Counted from the first letter of the stretch, positions 8,094 through 20,000 are shown. The stretch: 23,151 nt of DNA from Syncephalis plumigaleata (GCA_025201365.1 JAIXMF010000217.1:1-23151), one strand, 5' to 3'. Program-made: numbers and translations. Notes: generated from the sequence alone by a model not told the origin.

Positions 8094-9089
8094 TAGCTGT
8101 TATTAAAAATAGAACTTGTTTCTTATATATCTTTTGTTTCATAATCAATTCTAATGATTACAACTTGCAAACAGGTATCTATTTGTACGTATACCATTTT
8201 GGAACAATACTCGGCTACATATGACCTTGTAGTCGTGCTGGTAAGAAGGTAAAAATTTGACCCGAATGCATTATAATGTCGCCTATATCGTCCAATGGCA
8301 TGGATGTATCTCTTATCAGCAGCTATTTATCCGTCCAAAACCCGTGCTATTATTAAATATAACACATCATCTGATGCGGTACTGATGCCATCTGAAACCA
8401 TGTATCCGTAGATATGGCTTACAAGTTATCGTTTACACTCCATGGAGCAGGTTTGAAAACATGATATCGTGTTCCCGTAAACTGAATGTCAAGGTAGAAA
8501 TAGATGATGATGATGATGATAGAGAAGGTGTGCGTGTTTTTCATTCACTATCTCTCTCTCTCTCTAGGTGTGTGTGTGTGTGTGCACTCGTCCCCTTTTG
8601 CATTAATGAAATCATACTCCTGATGTACACAACTCATGATCTACGAGGAGGCTTATTGTTACCACACCGTAAGGACTAATCCCGGCTGCTTAATTGTCAT
8701 TAGTAACCTGTGCACACTCATTGCCCGTTTAGGCATGTGATCCAATGAAGTAATGTGCGTGTGCAGTTAATAATAACAACAATATTAATAGCAATAATAA
8801 CAATAATAACAATGTTGTTGTTGCTGATGAATGCTGAATGATGGTAACATTTAAATAGACGACATGCAGCCTAAATAATTCATGCGCCGACAACCTTGAT
8901 TCATTCCGTTCGATTCATTTAACATTTACTTAACAGCCATATATGCAAATACCATTACCATAAATATATCGCATCGATTTTCATTACCTATATTCGTATT
9001 TACTTTTTATAGTAAGGACTACTATTTCATTTCATTTCATTTTTTAACTACGCACGCTATCCTGCACACTATTATCGACACGCATCGGT
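8094..9089. other. Intergenic region upstream of sulfate permease; no gene recognised
   Basis: About 1 kb with no supported gene. It contains (GAT)n near 8503-8520, a (CT)n/(GT)n tract at about 8550-8585, an AAT/AAC-rich stretch at about 8768-8820 ending in GTTGTTGTTGC, and a TTTCATTTCATTTCATT run just upstream of the permease start (about 9025-9042). A 72-codon open frame at 8461-8679 is composed mainly of repeat-derived Asp, Ser and Cys codons and is not credible. The promoter of the permease should lie in the last few hundred bases. Confidence 0.5.
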
Positions 9090-11933
9090 ATGATGTTCCA
9101 GCTCAAGCTATGGCAAGGAGGCGCTACAAGCAGCATAAAACGCTATGTCCAGCAACGACTGCCAATTGTCGGCTGGTTACCCTATTACCATCGAAGTTGG
9201 TTTACGCGGGATATTGTGGCGGGATTCACCATTGGCGTGATGATTGTACCGCAAAGCATCGCCTATGCACGTCTCGCCGGTCTACCCGTGGAATACGGGC
9301 TTTACAGCTCGATGGTGGCCGCGGCAGTCTACGCGTTATTCGGTACCGCGAAGGATATCAATGTAGGGCCTACCGCCGTGTTATCGCTCTATACCGGACA
9401 AGGTCTTCACCAAATCATTCGGGATCATGCCGAGTTGAACACACCCGCGCATATGGTCGCACTGGCCTCTATGATGGCCCTTCTCACAGGTGGTCTGGTA
9501 ACCTTGCTGGGATTATTGCGAATCGGTATTCTCCTTGACTTCATCTCGGCCCCGGTAGTCGTAGGATTCACGTTTGGGGCTGGGCTCGACATTATGCTCA
9601 CACAGATACCGAAACTATTGGGTGTAGCCGGTGTCAACACTAACGAGTCATTCTTCAATACTATCTACGAGTTGGCAAGACGGCTCAAATCCATATCGGT
9701 ACCGAATCTTGCCGTAGGTCTCAGTGCCACGATAATGATACTGTCGCTTAAAGCGATCAACGACCGATACGGTTCACGATATAGGATAGCGCGTATCGTG
9801 GGCATCGGTCGTATCGCCATTATAGTCGTGCTCTACACGCTAATATCCTTTTTAATCGCGGTGGCCGGTCATGGCGACAACGAGGAAACGGGTCAACGCC
9901 ATCCGTTGTACATTCTACGTCACGTACCACGCGGATTGCCCATGCCATCGATGCCATCGGCGCATGGTGTACCGGTACAACAACTGCTCGTTGCATCTAT
10001 ACTTCCATTCTTACAAACCATGATTGAACATATCACCATGGCTAAAGCGCTAGGTGAGTGGAAGGAATAGTAATGTAGTAACGACTACTAAAGTGATATA
10101 ACACATTTATTAGGTCGTATCAATGGTTACACGGTTAATTCTAGTCAAGAGATGGTGGCACTCGGCTTCTCCAACATGGCCACTTCGTTCTTTTCCGGAT
10201 TCGGTGTCACCGGTGCCATGTCTCGATCGATGATGGTGGCGCAGATGGGAGCTCGTACACCGTTGAATAGTATATTTCCAACATTCGTAGTATGCGGATC
10301 CTTGCTCTTCTTACCGCCTGCCTTCTACTATATTCCGGATTCATGTTTGGCGGCCATTATCACTACAAGTGTATTCGGGTTAATGCGTGGTCCGCGTACT
10401 TTTATTAAGCTTTGGCGAATCAATCGTAAGTAACAGTAGTAATAGTATTGTGTCATTGAGTAGACATACTAGTATTTACACTCGGCACTTGTTGTTTCCC
10501 CTATTAGCGGTCGATATGATTACATGTTTGGCGGCATTTATATTCACGGTGCTATTCAACATTGCCGTAAGTAGAGTGTAATCATCAATGCATCATACAA
10601 GTAATAGCTAGCTAATAAAAAACCCTCCTAATTACAGATCGGTATCGGTGTAGCCGTGGGTCTCTCGCTCGTACTTATGCTCTACAAGGTTGCTCGACCC
10701 GATTGCATCCTACTGGAGCCATGCGTCGACAATCCCGATGTCTACGTTGATCCATCGCTGCCTGATGTCGTCACCAAACCGCCACCACCTGGTATCATTA
10801 TATTCCGTGTTGAGGAGGCCATCATCTTTCCTAATGCGCATTACATTCGACATCGACTATTAAAGGCGGTGCATCAAACGTGCGCATCCGGTAAACCACC
10901 GGTGACACTTGAAGATGAAATGTGGTGTGACGTGGGAACAGCAGCAACAGCAGCAGCAGCTAAGAAACAAGATTTAATTACTAATAGTGCGTGTAATTGC
11001 AATAACAACAGTCATCATGATGACGATGACGACGATGGAAATGGTGCATCGAGCAGTAATCGATTTTCTAAATTACGACGTTTATTCCAACGTCGTCGCC
11101 GTCACCGTCGTGATCAGCGTTGTACTCATGAGAATAATAATGCAGAGATGGAATCGCAACCAACACATAAACGTACACCCAATACTACCATCGATCCGAG
11201 TCATTACACGCAACGTCGTAATTCATTAAGCATCGTATCCATAGAGATGGATAGCGTTGATCCTAATAAGATAAATGATGATTTGACACAAGCTAAAAAG
11301 GTAGAATCGAATCAACATGGTTCATTTGTCAGAGAGGACGAAGCCATGAGTTATATGGAAAATAATGGTAAAAATACCTGGACTGGTCGTTCAGAAACAC
11401 GACCTCTAATCAAGGCGGTTATCATGGATTTCAGCGCGGTCAACAATATCGACGCTAGTGGACTACAAGTGCTACTGGACTTGAAAACAACCATCAGCGA
11501 GTATGCCGGTAATCCTACCTCTTATCCATTCCAAATGCATTTTGTATCGGTGAAGAAACGGGTACTGCGCGTACTTGAACTTTCAGGCATTACCAATACT
11601 GTGCTACCAGTGCTAGAAGATGAGCGTGTAGAAGAGGTGTTCGAGCAGAACAAGTCCTCCACTAGTAATGATCAAGTGAAGCAGCAACATGCTAGTTTGA
11701 CAAGTGTCGAGGCACACACTGATCCAAACTTGAATCAAGCCATTTCCGATGAAGAACAAGAGCATAATCATGGTCCTATCACAGGCATCACTAATAATAT
11801 TCCAATTGCTCGACCCATAGTAACACAGGATCAACGTCTAGTGCATCTTAGCATTGCGGATGCAGTACGAGAAGTGTTGAGACGTCATGAATTGCACTTG
11901 AACAAAGAGCATGAAGTGTCGAATACTTGCTGA
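9090..11933 (+). CDS. SulP-family sulfate permease (SUL1/SUL2-like) with interrupted STAS domain, 4 exons
   Basis: Exons 9090-10053, 10114-10425, 10508-10566 and 10638-11933 give 876 residues. Two ATGs are adjacent at 9090 and 9093; either may be used. The start of the membrane domain carries the SulP signature: DIVAGFTIGVMIVPQSIAYA, GLPVEYGLYSS and GTAKDINVGPTAVLSLYTG (about residues 45-105). Roughly a dozen hydrophobic segments follow to about residue 465, including NSSQEMVALGFSN and the FF/SGFGVTGAMSRS region typical of the family. A C-terminal STAS domain begins at GIIIFRVEEAIIFPNAHYIR (about 497) and contains the signature MDFSAVNNIDASGLQVLLDL (about 709-728). Between these parts lies a low-complexity insert of about 170 residues with poly-Asp and an RRRRHRR cluster. 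The role is plasma-membrane uptake of sulfate coupled to protons, by homology. It is convergent with the AAAP gene, 285 bp between stops. Confidence 0.92.
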
Positions 11934-12218
11934 ATGAATATCGCTAGCATCACATACATAAATACATTAAACAAACAAACAAACAAACAAACAAACATAA
12001 TAATAATGATAATCAGTCATCTACCAATGTATAATAAATAAATGACATGACAAATGTTTACTGTATTCATAATGGAGACTCATGATATGATTACTGAAAG
12101 ACGTAAGAAACAGATCATCCTATTAACATAGAGTGACATTTCTAAATGAACGTTAACAAATTGACGTGTATATGTATATATATATATGAATGAGAGTGCG
12201 TGTGCGTAATTGATATGC
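11934..12218. repeat. 3' intergenic region between convergent transporter genes, with (ACAA)n repeat
   Basis: An (ACAA)n tract of about seven units lies at about 11966-11996, and AATAAATAAATG at about 12033 is a likely poly(A) signal for the permease. A (TA)n tract sits at about 12172-12187. Nothing else was recognised. Confidence 0.6.
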
Positions 12219-13647
12219 TTATAAAATACCGCCATCACTACCGTTGAAATCTTTGTGCAATGCCTTGATGGCATCAATGGCACCGAGTACACAGGCAAAC
12301 AAGCCAATGGCCACTATTAGGAAACACCACGCGAGTGTAATCTTTCTAACGGACCACCAGCCGAATAGACGCAAATAGCAGAATATAGGCAATACGAAAA
12401 CGATCATACAGTTGGCGAGCGCGCCTAATAGTGCCATAAAGTCGCCAAAGTATGGTACGACCATTGCTACCACGGTTAGTAGGCACACGGTGGTGGTACG
12501 AATGGCGGCACGATAAATAAACTCCTTGACCCGACCTAGACGAGCCACATTGACGCTGAAACGATTTTCTACATCGAGCGAGAACGAGGTAATGAGAATG
12601 GGCGCAGCCAGCAATACGTGGATCGTAATTAGAATGATCGCGCTGGTGGTGGCGGCACCTTTTGGTAGATTGTCGAAGATGGGCGATTTCGTCTCATGAC
12701 CGTAGGCCAAGTAGCCAGGCACGCAAATGACAAAGTAGATCAGACACGTGGTGAGAATGGCGGCACCTAATACGCGAGACCACGATTTTGGATGACGCAT
12801 CGTTGCCTCGACGTGTGGATACACGACATTACCACCGAATGAGAATGAAATCGAAGCGAGAGCAATGGCAAGTTGCGATGGATTGACGAACGAATGCTCC
12901 TTGGCTACATGATTGGGTTGCGATAATTCGATACCGGACAATGTGGCGGATACGATCACTACTACGATAGTGGCAATGGTACCGAAAGCCGATAGGATAG
13001 CCGCTTCCTTTAGTGTTTTCACGGCAATCACTGGTAGTAGTACGACGGCACCGGCTACGGCAATCCAGGCACGTTCACTCAGGGGACTACCGGCACTGGA
13101 TGCAGCGAGTAATTTATAGGTGTTCGATCCCACCAACATGATATAGATACAGCCTACTCCCAATAAGATAGCGTAGTTGAAGAACATTACAATCCATCTG
13201 CCTGGACGACCGAACGCCGCCTCACCAACATCGCCGTAGCCTGTGAGACGACGACCAGGGAACACGTAGAGACAGCGAATCAATAGATTACCGGTGTAGA
13301 TGGCCATTAATGCCGATAGGGCAATGAGAATGAGACCGATCCAACCGCCTTGATGCAAGGCGAGCGGCAGTTGTAGCGTGCCAGTACCGGCGATAACGCA
13401 AATAATGTTAAAATACGCGCCAATACTGGAGCTAGTGCGTTCATGTCCATGTTGTCCGTTGGCATCGCTGGCCTCTAGTGCTTCATCGTAGTCCTTGACG
13501 GACATTTTATCAAATGTACTATGGGCTTTTTCATTGTTTAAATCGTAGGATGCCCTATAGCTCGGCGGTGACTCTACAGCAGGTATTAGAGAGATGGCCG
13601 TAGATGGATATGAAGTAACCTGGCTGGTGTAACAACTTACGTGTCAT
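12219..13647 (-). CDS. AAAP-family amino-acid transporter (Avt-like), start in a 7-nt first coding exon
   Basis: The main frame from an internal ATG at 13505 gives 428 residues with about eleven hydrophobic segments. The conserved AAAP opening is SSSIGAYFNIICVIAGTGTLQLP, then GGWIGLILIALSAL, TGYGDVGEAAFG, a SFSFGGNVVYPHVEATMRHP block and a C-terminal FVLPIFCYLRLFGWW. AAAP proteins (yeast AVTs, SLC32/36/38) move neutral amino acids with protons, often across the vacuolar membrane. The frame stays open upstream of 13505 (SPPSYRASYDLNNEKAHSTFDK). A consensus 67-nt intron, GTAAGT ... CTGTAG at 13574-13640, joins it to ATGACAC at 13641-13647. I therefore propose exons 13641-13647 and 12219-13573, 453 residues, beginning MTQSPPSYRASYDL. 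The alternative is initiation at 13505 with an untranslated upstream exon. Family call firm, start moderately supported. Confidence 0.88.
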
Positions 13648-15201
13648 AGTGCAAGCTATAATAGTAATAATAATACGATGATGGTAGTGATGATAGTGGT
13701 AGTGATAGAAGGAGAGGGATGGCGATAAGGGCAATGGCTATGACTATGGTTATGATGGTAGTGGTGGCGAGGCGAGGGTAAGGTAAGAGTAGAGTAGTCG
13801 TGAAGTATTCCTAAAGTAAAAAGAGAGAGACGACGACAGCAGCAATAACAAAACTAATAAATTAACATGGAAAAAAAGGGAGGATGTCCGTGGGATAATT
13901 ATAGTTGCCAGGTTCCGCACGACACTAATATGAACGAGTGGGATCCAGCTATATGTGATTCTATATTGCTACTAACGTGCAATACAAGCCTATATCAAAC
14001 CGAGTTGAAACAAACAAAAGGCGTATGAATGTCAAGTATTGTGCAGGAATACTAATAACGGGTTTCCTGTTTACTTATTGAAAAGAAAAAGTGAAAACAC
14101 CGTGTGGTTCGTTAAACGTCAAGTGAGCTGGCAAGAGAGGGAGAGGAGGGAGAAATCAAAAACTAGGAGCAACGTAGTCGTAACTGTAACGTACCGAGAA
14201 ATACTACCGTTAGTAATAGTAGTAGTAGTAGTGGGAATCAAAATGAAAGGAAAGTGAAAAAGGAGGAAAGTCACTTTTGAGGTCAGCCTTTTCATGTAGC
14301 ATTGCATACAGTCTAGTATTTATTGAGTATACCCAATGCGAATAGCAATAAGATTGATCACATCAACATCAGCAGTAGCATCATCATCATCATCATCAGA
14401 CATCAGACATCAGCAGTATCAGTTGACTGGCTTCTATTGTGATGTGAACGAAGATGGTCAGAGATGACATGTGGTACACCATGTGGTCATTAGGCCTTTC
14501 GGGTAGGACGAAACCGGACTGGTTATAAGAAGCATAAGCGGGGTTATCTAAAAATGGCTTTACAACAGAGTGGTCTATTTTCTTTTCTTTTTCCTCACTA
14601 ACAAACACAAGCTGTAGTGCCGAATTAGTGATGAGAAGCGTGGCACGAGTGCGCATATTAGCATAATAGCCAAATGGACACACGTTAGCATGATGCCATC
14701 TAGCACGATGAATAAACGAATGAGTCAATGAAAATACGTGCATACATGTACATAGATAGACAACTAGACACATCTGAACTATCTAGAGGGTCAAGAGAGT
14801 ATAAACAGTCTAGTAACGTCAAGGACTGTTATAAAAAATTAAAGCAATGTTGATATCGGAATGCCATTATACCAACTGGTATAGATCAAGATTGGAGGAC
14901 ACAGGCTTATGTTTCATACCTTGGTGCACCATGAACACAATTCAACTATAATGATGACTATTATTATTATTCAGTAGCCAGAGTCAGGGAGATAGATGTA
15001 TGAATGCAATGCTTAGCATTCAAGGATTAATACAGTCCTTGTTATTAAGTAACATGTTCAAAGTGGTCTATGCTATTCGTCTATTCTACTCGTATTCATC
15101 GAATGATAGCATCACTCTTTCTCTTTCTCTTCCTCTTTACTGCAATACATATTCATCATAAGCATATTCATCATTGTCATCATCTTACATTTAGGTTCAT
15201 C
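13648..15201. repeat. Intergenic region, simple repeats, no gene recognised
   Basis: About 1.55 kb. It includes an AT/TA-rich stretch with GTAGTGATGATAG-type repeats upstream of the AAAP gene (about 13660-13780), (TAG)n at about 14213-14230, and a CATCATCAT run followed by CATCAGA/CATCAGC repeats at about 14376-14415. A 125-codon minus-strand frame at 14396-14773 contains a composition-neutral stretch (about 14450-14600) but no domain, splice context or homology I recognise. Another frame at 14039-14257 is Arg/Val-rich and repeat-derived. No RNA gene was seen. Confidence 0.5.
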
Positions 15202-15300
15202 TACAGGCTTTTTCCATCCAATTTGCGCAGTTAGCCTTTTGTCTTTATGAATAAATAATATTTAACACTTACAAGTACAAGTACCCCCGTATTCTGTTTC

Positions 15301-15350
15301 CCAGCCCTCCTTCCCTTGGGGGAAAGACTGGGGCGATAGCGATAACTATC
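15301..15350 (-). ncRNA. Candidate guide-RNA scaffold hairpins, copy B
   Basis: On the minus strand, a GATAG/CTATC stem with a TTATCG loop (15335-15350) is followed by a longer imperfect hairpin closed by CCAG/CTGG (15301-15304 with 15328-15331) with an inner TTCCC/GGGAA stem. The loop of the first and the closing pairs of the second agree with copy A, while the rest of the stems differ. The segment lies just beyond the Fanzor remnant's stop codon. RNA status is unproven. Confidence 0.3.
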
Positions 15351-15366
15351 ACGGATGAATTGTTAT

Positions 15367-15684
15367 TCATTGTTTGGTTCCTCGATGTCCTTGTCCTCCT
15401 TGTCTTGAATGATTTGAAGGAACGACACTTGGATGAGGGTGTGTTGGAACATCGGTTCCACTACGAAGGCAGTTGGTGATTTGAATGAAATCCAGACGAG
15501 CAACCATAACCCCGATTCCACAAACGATACTTGAATCCTTTAACTTGCATGTCCTCTTAATCATTGTTTCGATGTGTGCATCTAATAGAATAATGAGTTA
15601 GTATACTGTAATAAATATCAAAGTGTAATGAGGTATATTTACCGTAAGGGATCATGACAAGTAGTAGGACACTTTCTCATTGAT
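15367..15684 (-). pseudogene. Decayed Fanzor RuvC-II / zinc-finger / RuvC-III remnant in copy B
   Basis: Reading the minus strand, INE (Glu codon 15676-15678) precedes CPTTCHDPLR (15643-15671 in another frame). A 61-nt intron with GTAAAT donor and CTATTAG acceptor (15582-15642) follows, and then RCTHRNND, a stop codon, DMQVKGFKYRLWNR (Trp codon 15518-15520) and a basic Gly-rich GGQGHRGTKQ tail ending at a stop at 15367. In Fanzor and TnpB proteins the RuvC-II Glu is followed by a CPxxC zinc finger and then the RuvC-III (W)NRD/DRD motif, so the order fits. At least three lesions are visible: a frame change between INE and CPTTC, an in-frame stop after NND, and a one-base insertion just after WNR relative to copy A. 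It is a pseudogene. Confidence 0.6.
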
Positions 15685-16266
15685 AGTGTGGGAGCTATGG
15701 TTGCTCGATTTGCTCAAGCACAATGTGTACGCGATATACAATAAGGTAGTGTGAGTAGAGTGTAATAGGGACGATTGAACTGGAAGATGAAGATAAGTTT
15801 ATTCAATTCGTACAAAATAGGACCCATATTTATAGTGGAATAATGTATATAGGTGTGAAGATATTTACATAGCGGCTGATAACAACTCACTCAGACTCGA
15901 TAGTCTGAGCTGTCATCAGTTCACATTTCATTAACATCGCTGTATGTACTTATCAGTATGTTCCCGCGACCCGGATAACGGTTTATTTCAACGAGCCGAA
16001 AAGCTCTCATGTAAAATGAGAAGACAACAAGATTCACGCTTTTACTTTCACATCGAATAAATCCCACTTTCTCTCTCTATCCTAGTGTATAATCTTTTTA
16101 TTGTAATCATTATTATAATTGTAACAGTGTTATGGACTACGTTTTAGATTTCCCTTAATCCCATTTCACAACTATTATATTAATGTTAATAATTGTGTTA
16201 ATCTATTTATTAATAAACTGCAAATGTTAAAGGATAAATGCGCAAATTGGATGGAAAAACACTGTA

Positions 16267-17099
16267 TTTCTGGTACAAGTGTGAGATTGAATGCGTTAGC
16301 TGCAGCAACCCTTTAACGATTAGCCAGTCATCACGCCGTATTACCTGCTTATCCATTGATTGTGTCTTCATACTTACTTACTAACTTTATATATACATAC
16401 GCATATACATATGCTGTATGACATGAACATTCTATGAACATATTATTGCATTTGACATTCATTAGTAATACGTAGCATTTATATATATTTATTTATTCAT
16501 TCATCATTTTTAGTAAGGTAAGTTATAGCATCAACAACATGCGTGTATATGTATATTTGTATGAACGTATGAGCGTACGTGTTCCCATGTGTGTCCGTGT
16601 ATCTGTTTGTGTGTATGTGTGTATGCGTGTGGATGGGTGGGTGGGCGAGTATGATCACATTGAACAAGTAATAAGCATACAAGTAGCGCGAATTGGTATG
16701 AGGAATGTGAAATAGTACCAGTGACCTTGACCCGCACTTTTTGTAACCTGATCCATTCCATCCACTCGCTCGCTCATTCATTCATTCATTCATGCTGTAC
16801 ACACGCCATCAAACACCGCTGTCGCTCTACAACTCTATTGTTACTCGACATTATCCTCCACTATTATTACCTTTTATTATCTATTCACTCACTCTATTCC
16901 ACTTTCTATTACTGTTTCTCCTGTTGATTCTAATGATTGCCCCCTTTGTTACTGTAATAGTTTCCTAGTGCAGCTGTGTTTGCCACCATTCTTGTAACTG
17001 TCGTTTTTCCTTCTAAGAAAACAACAATAACCAATATTGCATCTCTATCGTCAGCAACTGTTCCTTTCATATTGTACAAGTGAGCTACAGTCCATCTCT
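16267..17099. other. Intergenic / promoter region upstream of the MIT-domain gene
   Basis: Roughly 830 bp with (TA)-rich stretches, a GT-rich tract at about 16600-16635, (ATTC)n at about 16775-16792 and a pyrimidine-rich stretch (about 16840-17015) leading to the MIT gene start. Pyrimidine-rich DNA close to the ATG is consistent with a fungal promoter. Frames here (16497-16781 minus, 16721-16927 plus) are repeat-derived. Confidence 0.5.
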
Positions 17100-20000
17100 A
17101 TGACTTACCATCCGCCATCCATCTCACCGGCAATGGCGGCTGCTTCCGCATCGCCGACTACTGCTATGCCGGGACCACCCGCTCACCCACCGACCGCTCA
17201 GGCTATGCTGGCAGCAGCTAGGGCACGCGCTAACAAAGCAGTGCTTATGGATGGGGCACAGAACTTGGAGGCGGCACTTGAAGCATACCACGACGCTGTT
17301 CGTTTACTTAGCATGGCCATGGACCGTATGAGCGGTGTTCATGACGTACACCGTCTACGGGATATTGTAAGTAATAATCGTGATAAACACACGCACACGC
17401 ACTAGCTATTGTGTAATAGTAATAGTCGAGATAGCAATACTAACCATGATCTTACGCTCTACTACTACTAATAACTACTCCTAGCGTACCACTTATGAAG
17501 AACGTATTGCCGCGCTAGAACATATACAACAACAGCAACAGCAACAGCCACCAACACCAAAAATGCTAAAGATGTCAAATACACCTCAGGGTGCTTTAAA
17601 ATCACCTTATTCTCCCACTGCATCTAGTCATCCTTCTATTCATCGGCCTACGCCTCATCATCCTGTAGGTGTAAATGCCATTCTATTATAGTATTAAAAA
17701 CTAGCCTGCTAACCATGTTAATAAACCAAATGGGGAATATATACATTATATTATATATATATATATAGACAAAAGCTGATTCAGGTAATGGTTTCACCAG
17801 CACATTTTCAGCAGAAATCCTACGTATGACAAGTCGATCTCCTAAGCCATCCTCGACGGTACAGTCGAATGAATCCCGCTCCACCACTGTAAATGTATCC
17901 TCTCAGCATTCAATTCCATCTAGTGATCAGAATTCATTGGAATCACCATTGAAATCTGCACCTACATTAGCAGTTTATGGTCAAATGTCGACGGCATTAA
18001 GTAGAGCTGCACGACGATCGGAATCATCGCTAGTGCCTCAAAACAACGAAGGAACCATCGTTAATGATCATCGTAGTAATAGTAGCGAATACTCGACAGA
18101 TAATAACAATAGTAATATCAGTAATACTAGTGCATCACAACATCGCGTTTATCCTTTGAATAGTTCCACATCTGCTTCGCATCCCACATCAACGCGAGCT
18201 ATGGAAGGTAGAGCCTCTTCTCCTCAGCCACCACCTAGTTATCCGCCACCAGCACGACCAGACACCGCTAATCATAGTATAGCCTCACCTACAAGTACAA
18301 CCGCGCCAACATCATTGGCTGCACCTACACGTGGAGTGTATTCACGAAGTGCATCATCTACTTCATCCATACCGAGTTATTCCAGTCAGGGTAGTAATCA
18401 GGGCCTACCTGCATCGACATCGACATCAGCATTAACAGCACATCAGCCTCATGGTGGTAGTAATACTTTATCGATTAGAAAACCTGCATCTAAAGCGACA
18501 TTAGCTAAACAGCGTTCCATGTCTTCACTCAATGAACAAACATCTATGCGGCAAATCATGTCTAATTATTCTTCATTACATCAAACACCTGCAATACCAT
18601 CCAATACTACTACTACTGCTGCTACTACTAATGGGAATAGTAATAACGTACTAGTACGTAGTGAGAGTGATGGCGGGAACACCGCCACTCGATCACATCA
18701 CGCTTCACGTAATAGTCAGAGTGTACGATCCAATGCTGTACCATCTCAGTCATCGGTAGGATCGAATGCAGGGGCTAGATCTTCCTCATCTACTACTGGT
18801 TCAAATCAGAATGCATTGCCAGCACCAAGAATACCGGGTGTGATGTCGCGTTCATTCTCGCCGGCTCATCGACGTAACAAGTCAAGTACACCCTCGGTTC
18901 GATCGATAGATGGTTCACAGTCATCCTCGTCTAATAGTAGCAGTAATATGATGCGTGCATTACCGGTAGACATGGAGGATACATCGACGGGTCAGCAGGG
19001 ACAGACACGCATTAAGAATGGTCAATCACTATCGTTGTCATTATCAATGGCAATGGGCAACAACAATAAGAACAGTAGTAATAGTGATTTATCATCTACG
19101 ATTAATCGTAGTAATGATATACTCGACACTGGTAGTGTACATCGTAGATCTAGTTCAGAATCTGCACGATCTAATATGACATCCGGCACTACAACAATGG
19201 AGGTCAATCGAGATGGGTCATTATTGGAGCAGGATGCTCGTTCAGCGGCCATGTACGCACGCCGTCCCTCACTCGGTCGTGTCCCACCGCAGGGTCATCG
19301 AACGGCAGCGTCACTTCAAAATATATCTTATGGTAGAACGACAACGACAACTAGTACTACTAGTACTTATTCACAGGGAGATGTCATACTGTCATCCAAG
19401 TTGGAACATGGCAATAATACGCCAAGTATCAATGAACCAGTAAGAATCAATCAAAGGAAATCATCGCATCCCTCCATCGAGTTACATCACACTAGTGTCA
19501 GCAATCATAGCAATTACAATTATAGCAATTATAGCAATAGCAATAGCAATAGCAGTAGCAGTAATAGTAGTCTGTCACTCGTACCATCAGCTAGTTCATC
19601 AGCATCACGATTTACGCAAAGATCCAATCGAATTGACGATGGCAATTCAAGTCCTCGTTTAGATAATATACCAGATATCGATGAAGATACTGAAACGGAA
19701 GAGGATATGGATGGGGGTAGAGCACGAGCCGACACTGCTCCCTCGTTGGCATACGCTATTCCAGAGTCGGCCTCTGATCGTAACTCAAAGATTGACGTAG
19801 ATCAACCTAATACTAATAGTGCCACTACACTTGAACCCCCTACGCATGATCACGAGAGTGCACCACCACCATCACCATCGTTCCTTGTAACCACTAGAAG
19901 ACCATCCATTGTGGTACCAATCGATGAAATGGCCAAACCAGCACTGGCAGATGTAGCACCATTTATGTTTGCTAGTCCAGATGACGATAGTGATAGTAAT

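Larger units (their letters stand above)
15204..16264 (-). mobile_element. Transposon copy B: longer TA-flanked relative of copy A, inverted, with decayed Fanzor remnant
   Basis: This 1061-bp element has 26-bp terminal inverted repeats at 15204-15229 and 16239-16264 (two mismatches) with the same CCATCCAATTTGCGCA core as copy A, and TA on both sides (15202-15203 and 16265-16266). It lies in the opposite orientation to A: its low-coordinate end matches A's right end for about 380 bp with indels, and its high-coordinate end matches A's first 85 bp or so. The middle (about 15700-16170) is unique here and contains a perfect 8-bp stem hairpin CTCAGACT/AGTCTGAG at 15890-15909 and small GAGC/GCTC and CTCAT/ATGAG hairpins at 15993-16020. 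It encodes no intact protein. Confidence 0.87.

Noticed and set aside
8461-8679. 72-codon frame upstream of the sulfate permease
   Set aside because: Made mostly of GAT, CT and GT microsatellites; no recognisable domain.
13115-13135. GTTCGATCC similar to a tRNA B-box
   Set aside because: It lies within the AAAP coding region, with no A-box or cloverleaf around it.
14376-14415. CATCAT/CATCAGA repeats as a possible CRISPR-like or structured array
   Set aside because: Units are 3-8 bp with no spacers; it is a degenerate microsatellite.
14396-14773. 125-codon minus-strand frame
   Set aside because: One stretch looks compositionally normal, but there is no homology I recognise, and the ends run through simple repeats.
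17037-17099. N-terminal extension of the MIT-domain protein from a TTG
   Set aside because: Non-ATG start without support; ATG at 17100 begins a sensible N-terminus shortly before the MIT domain.
19022-19735. Minus-strand Leu-rich and Ser-rich frames inside the MIT gene
   Set aside because: Antisense shadows of the Asn/Ser repeats in the large third exon.
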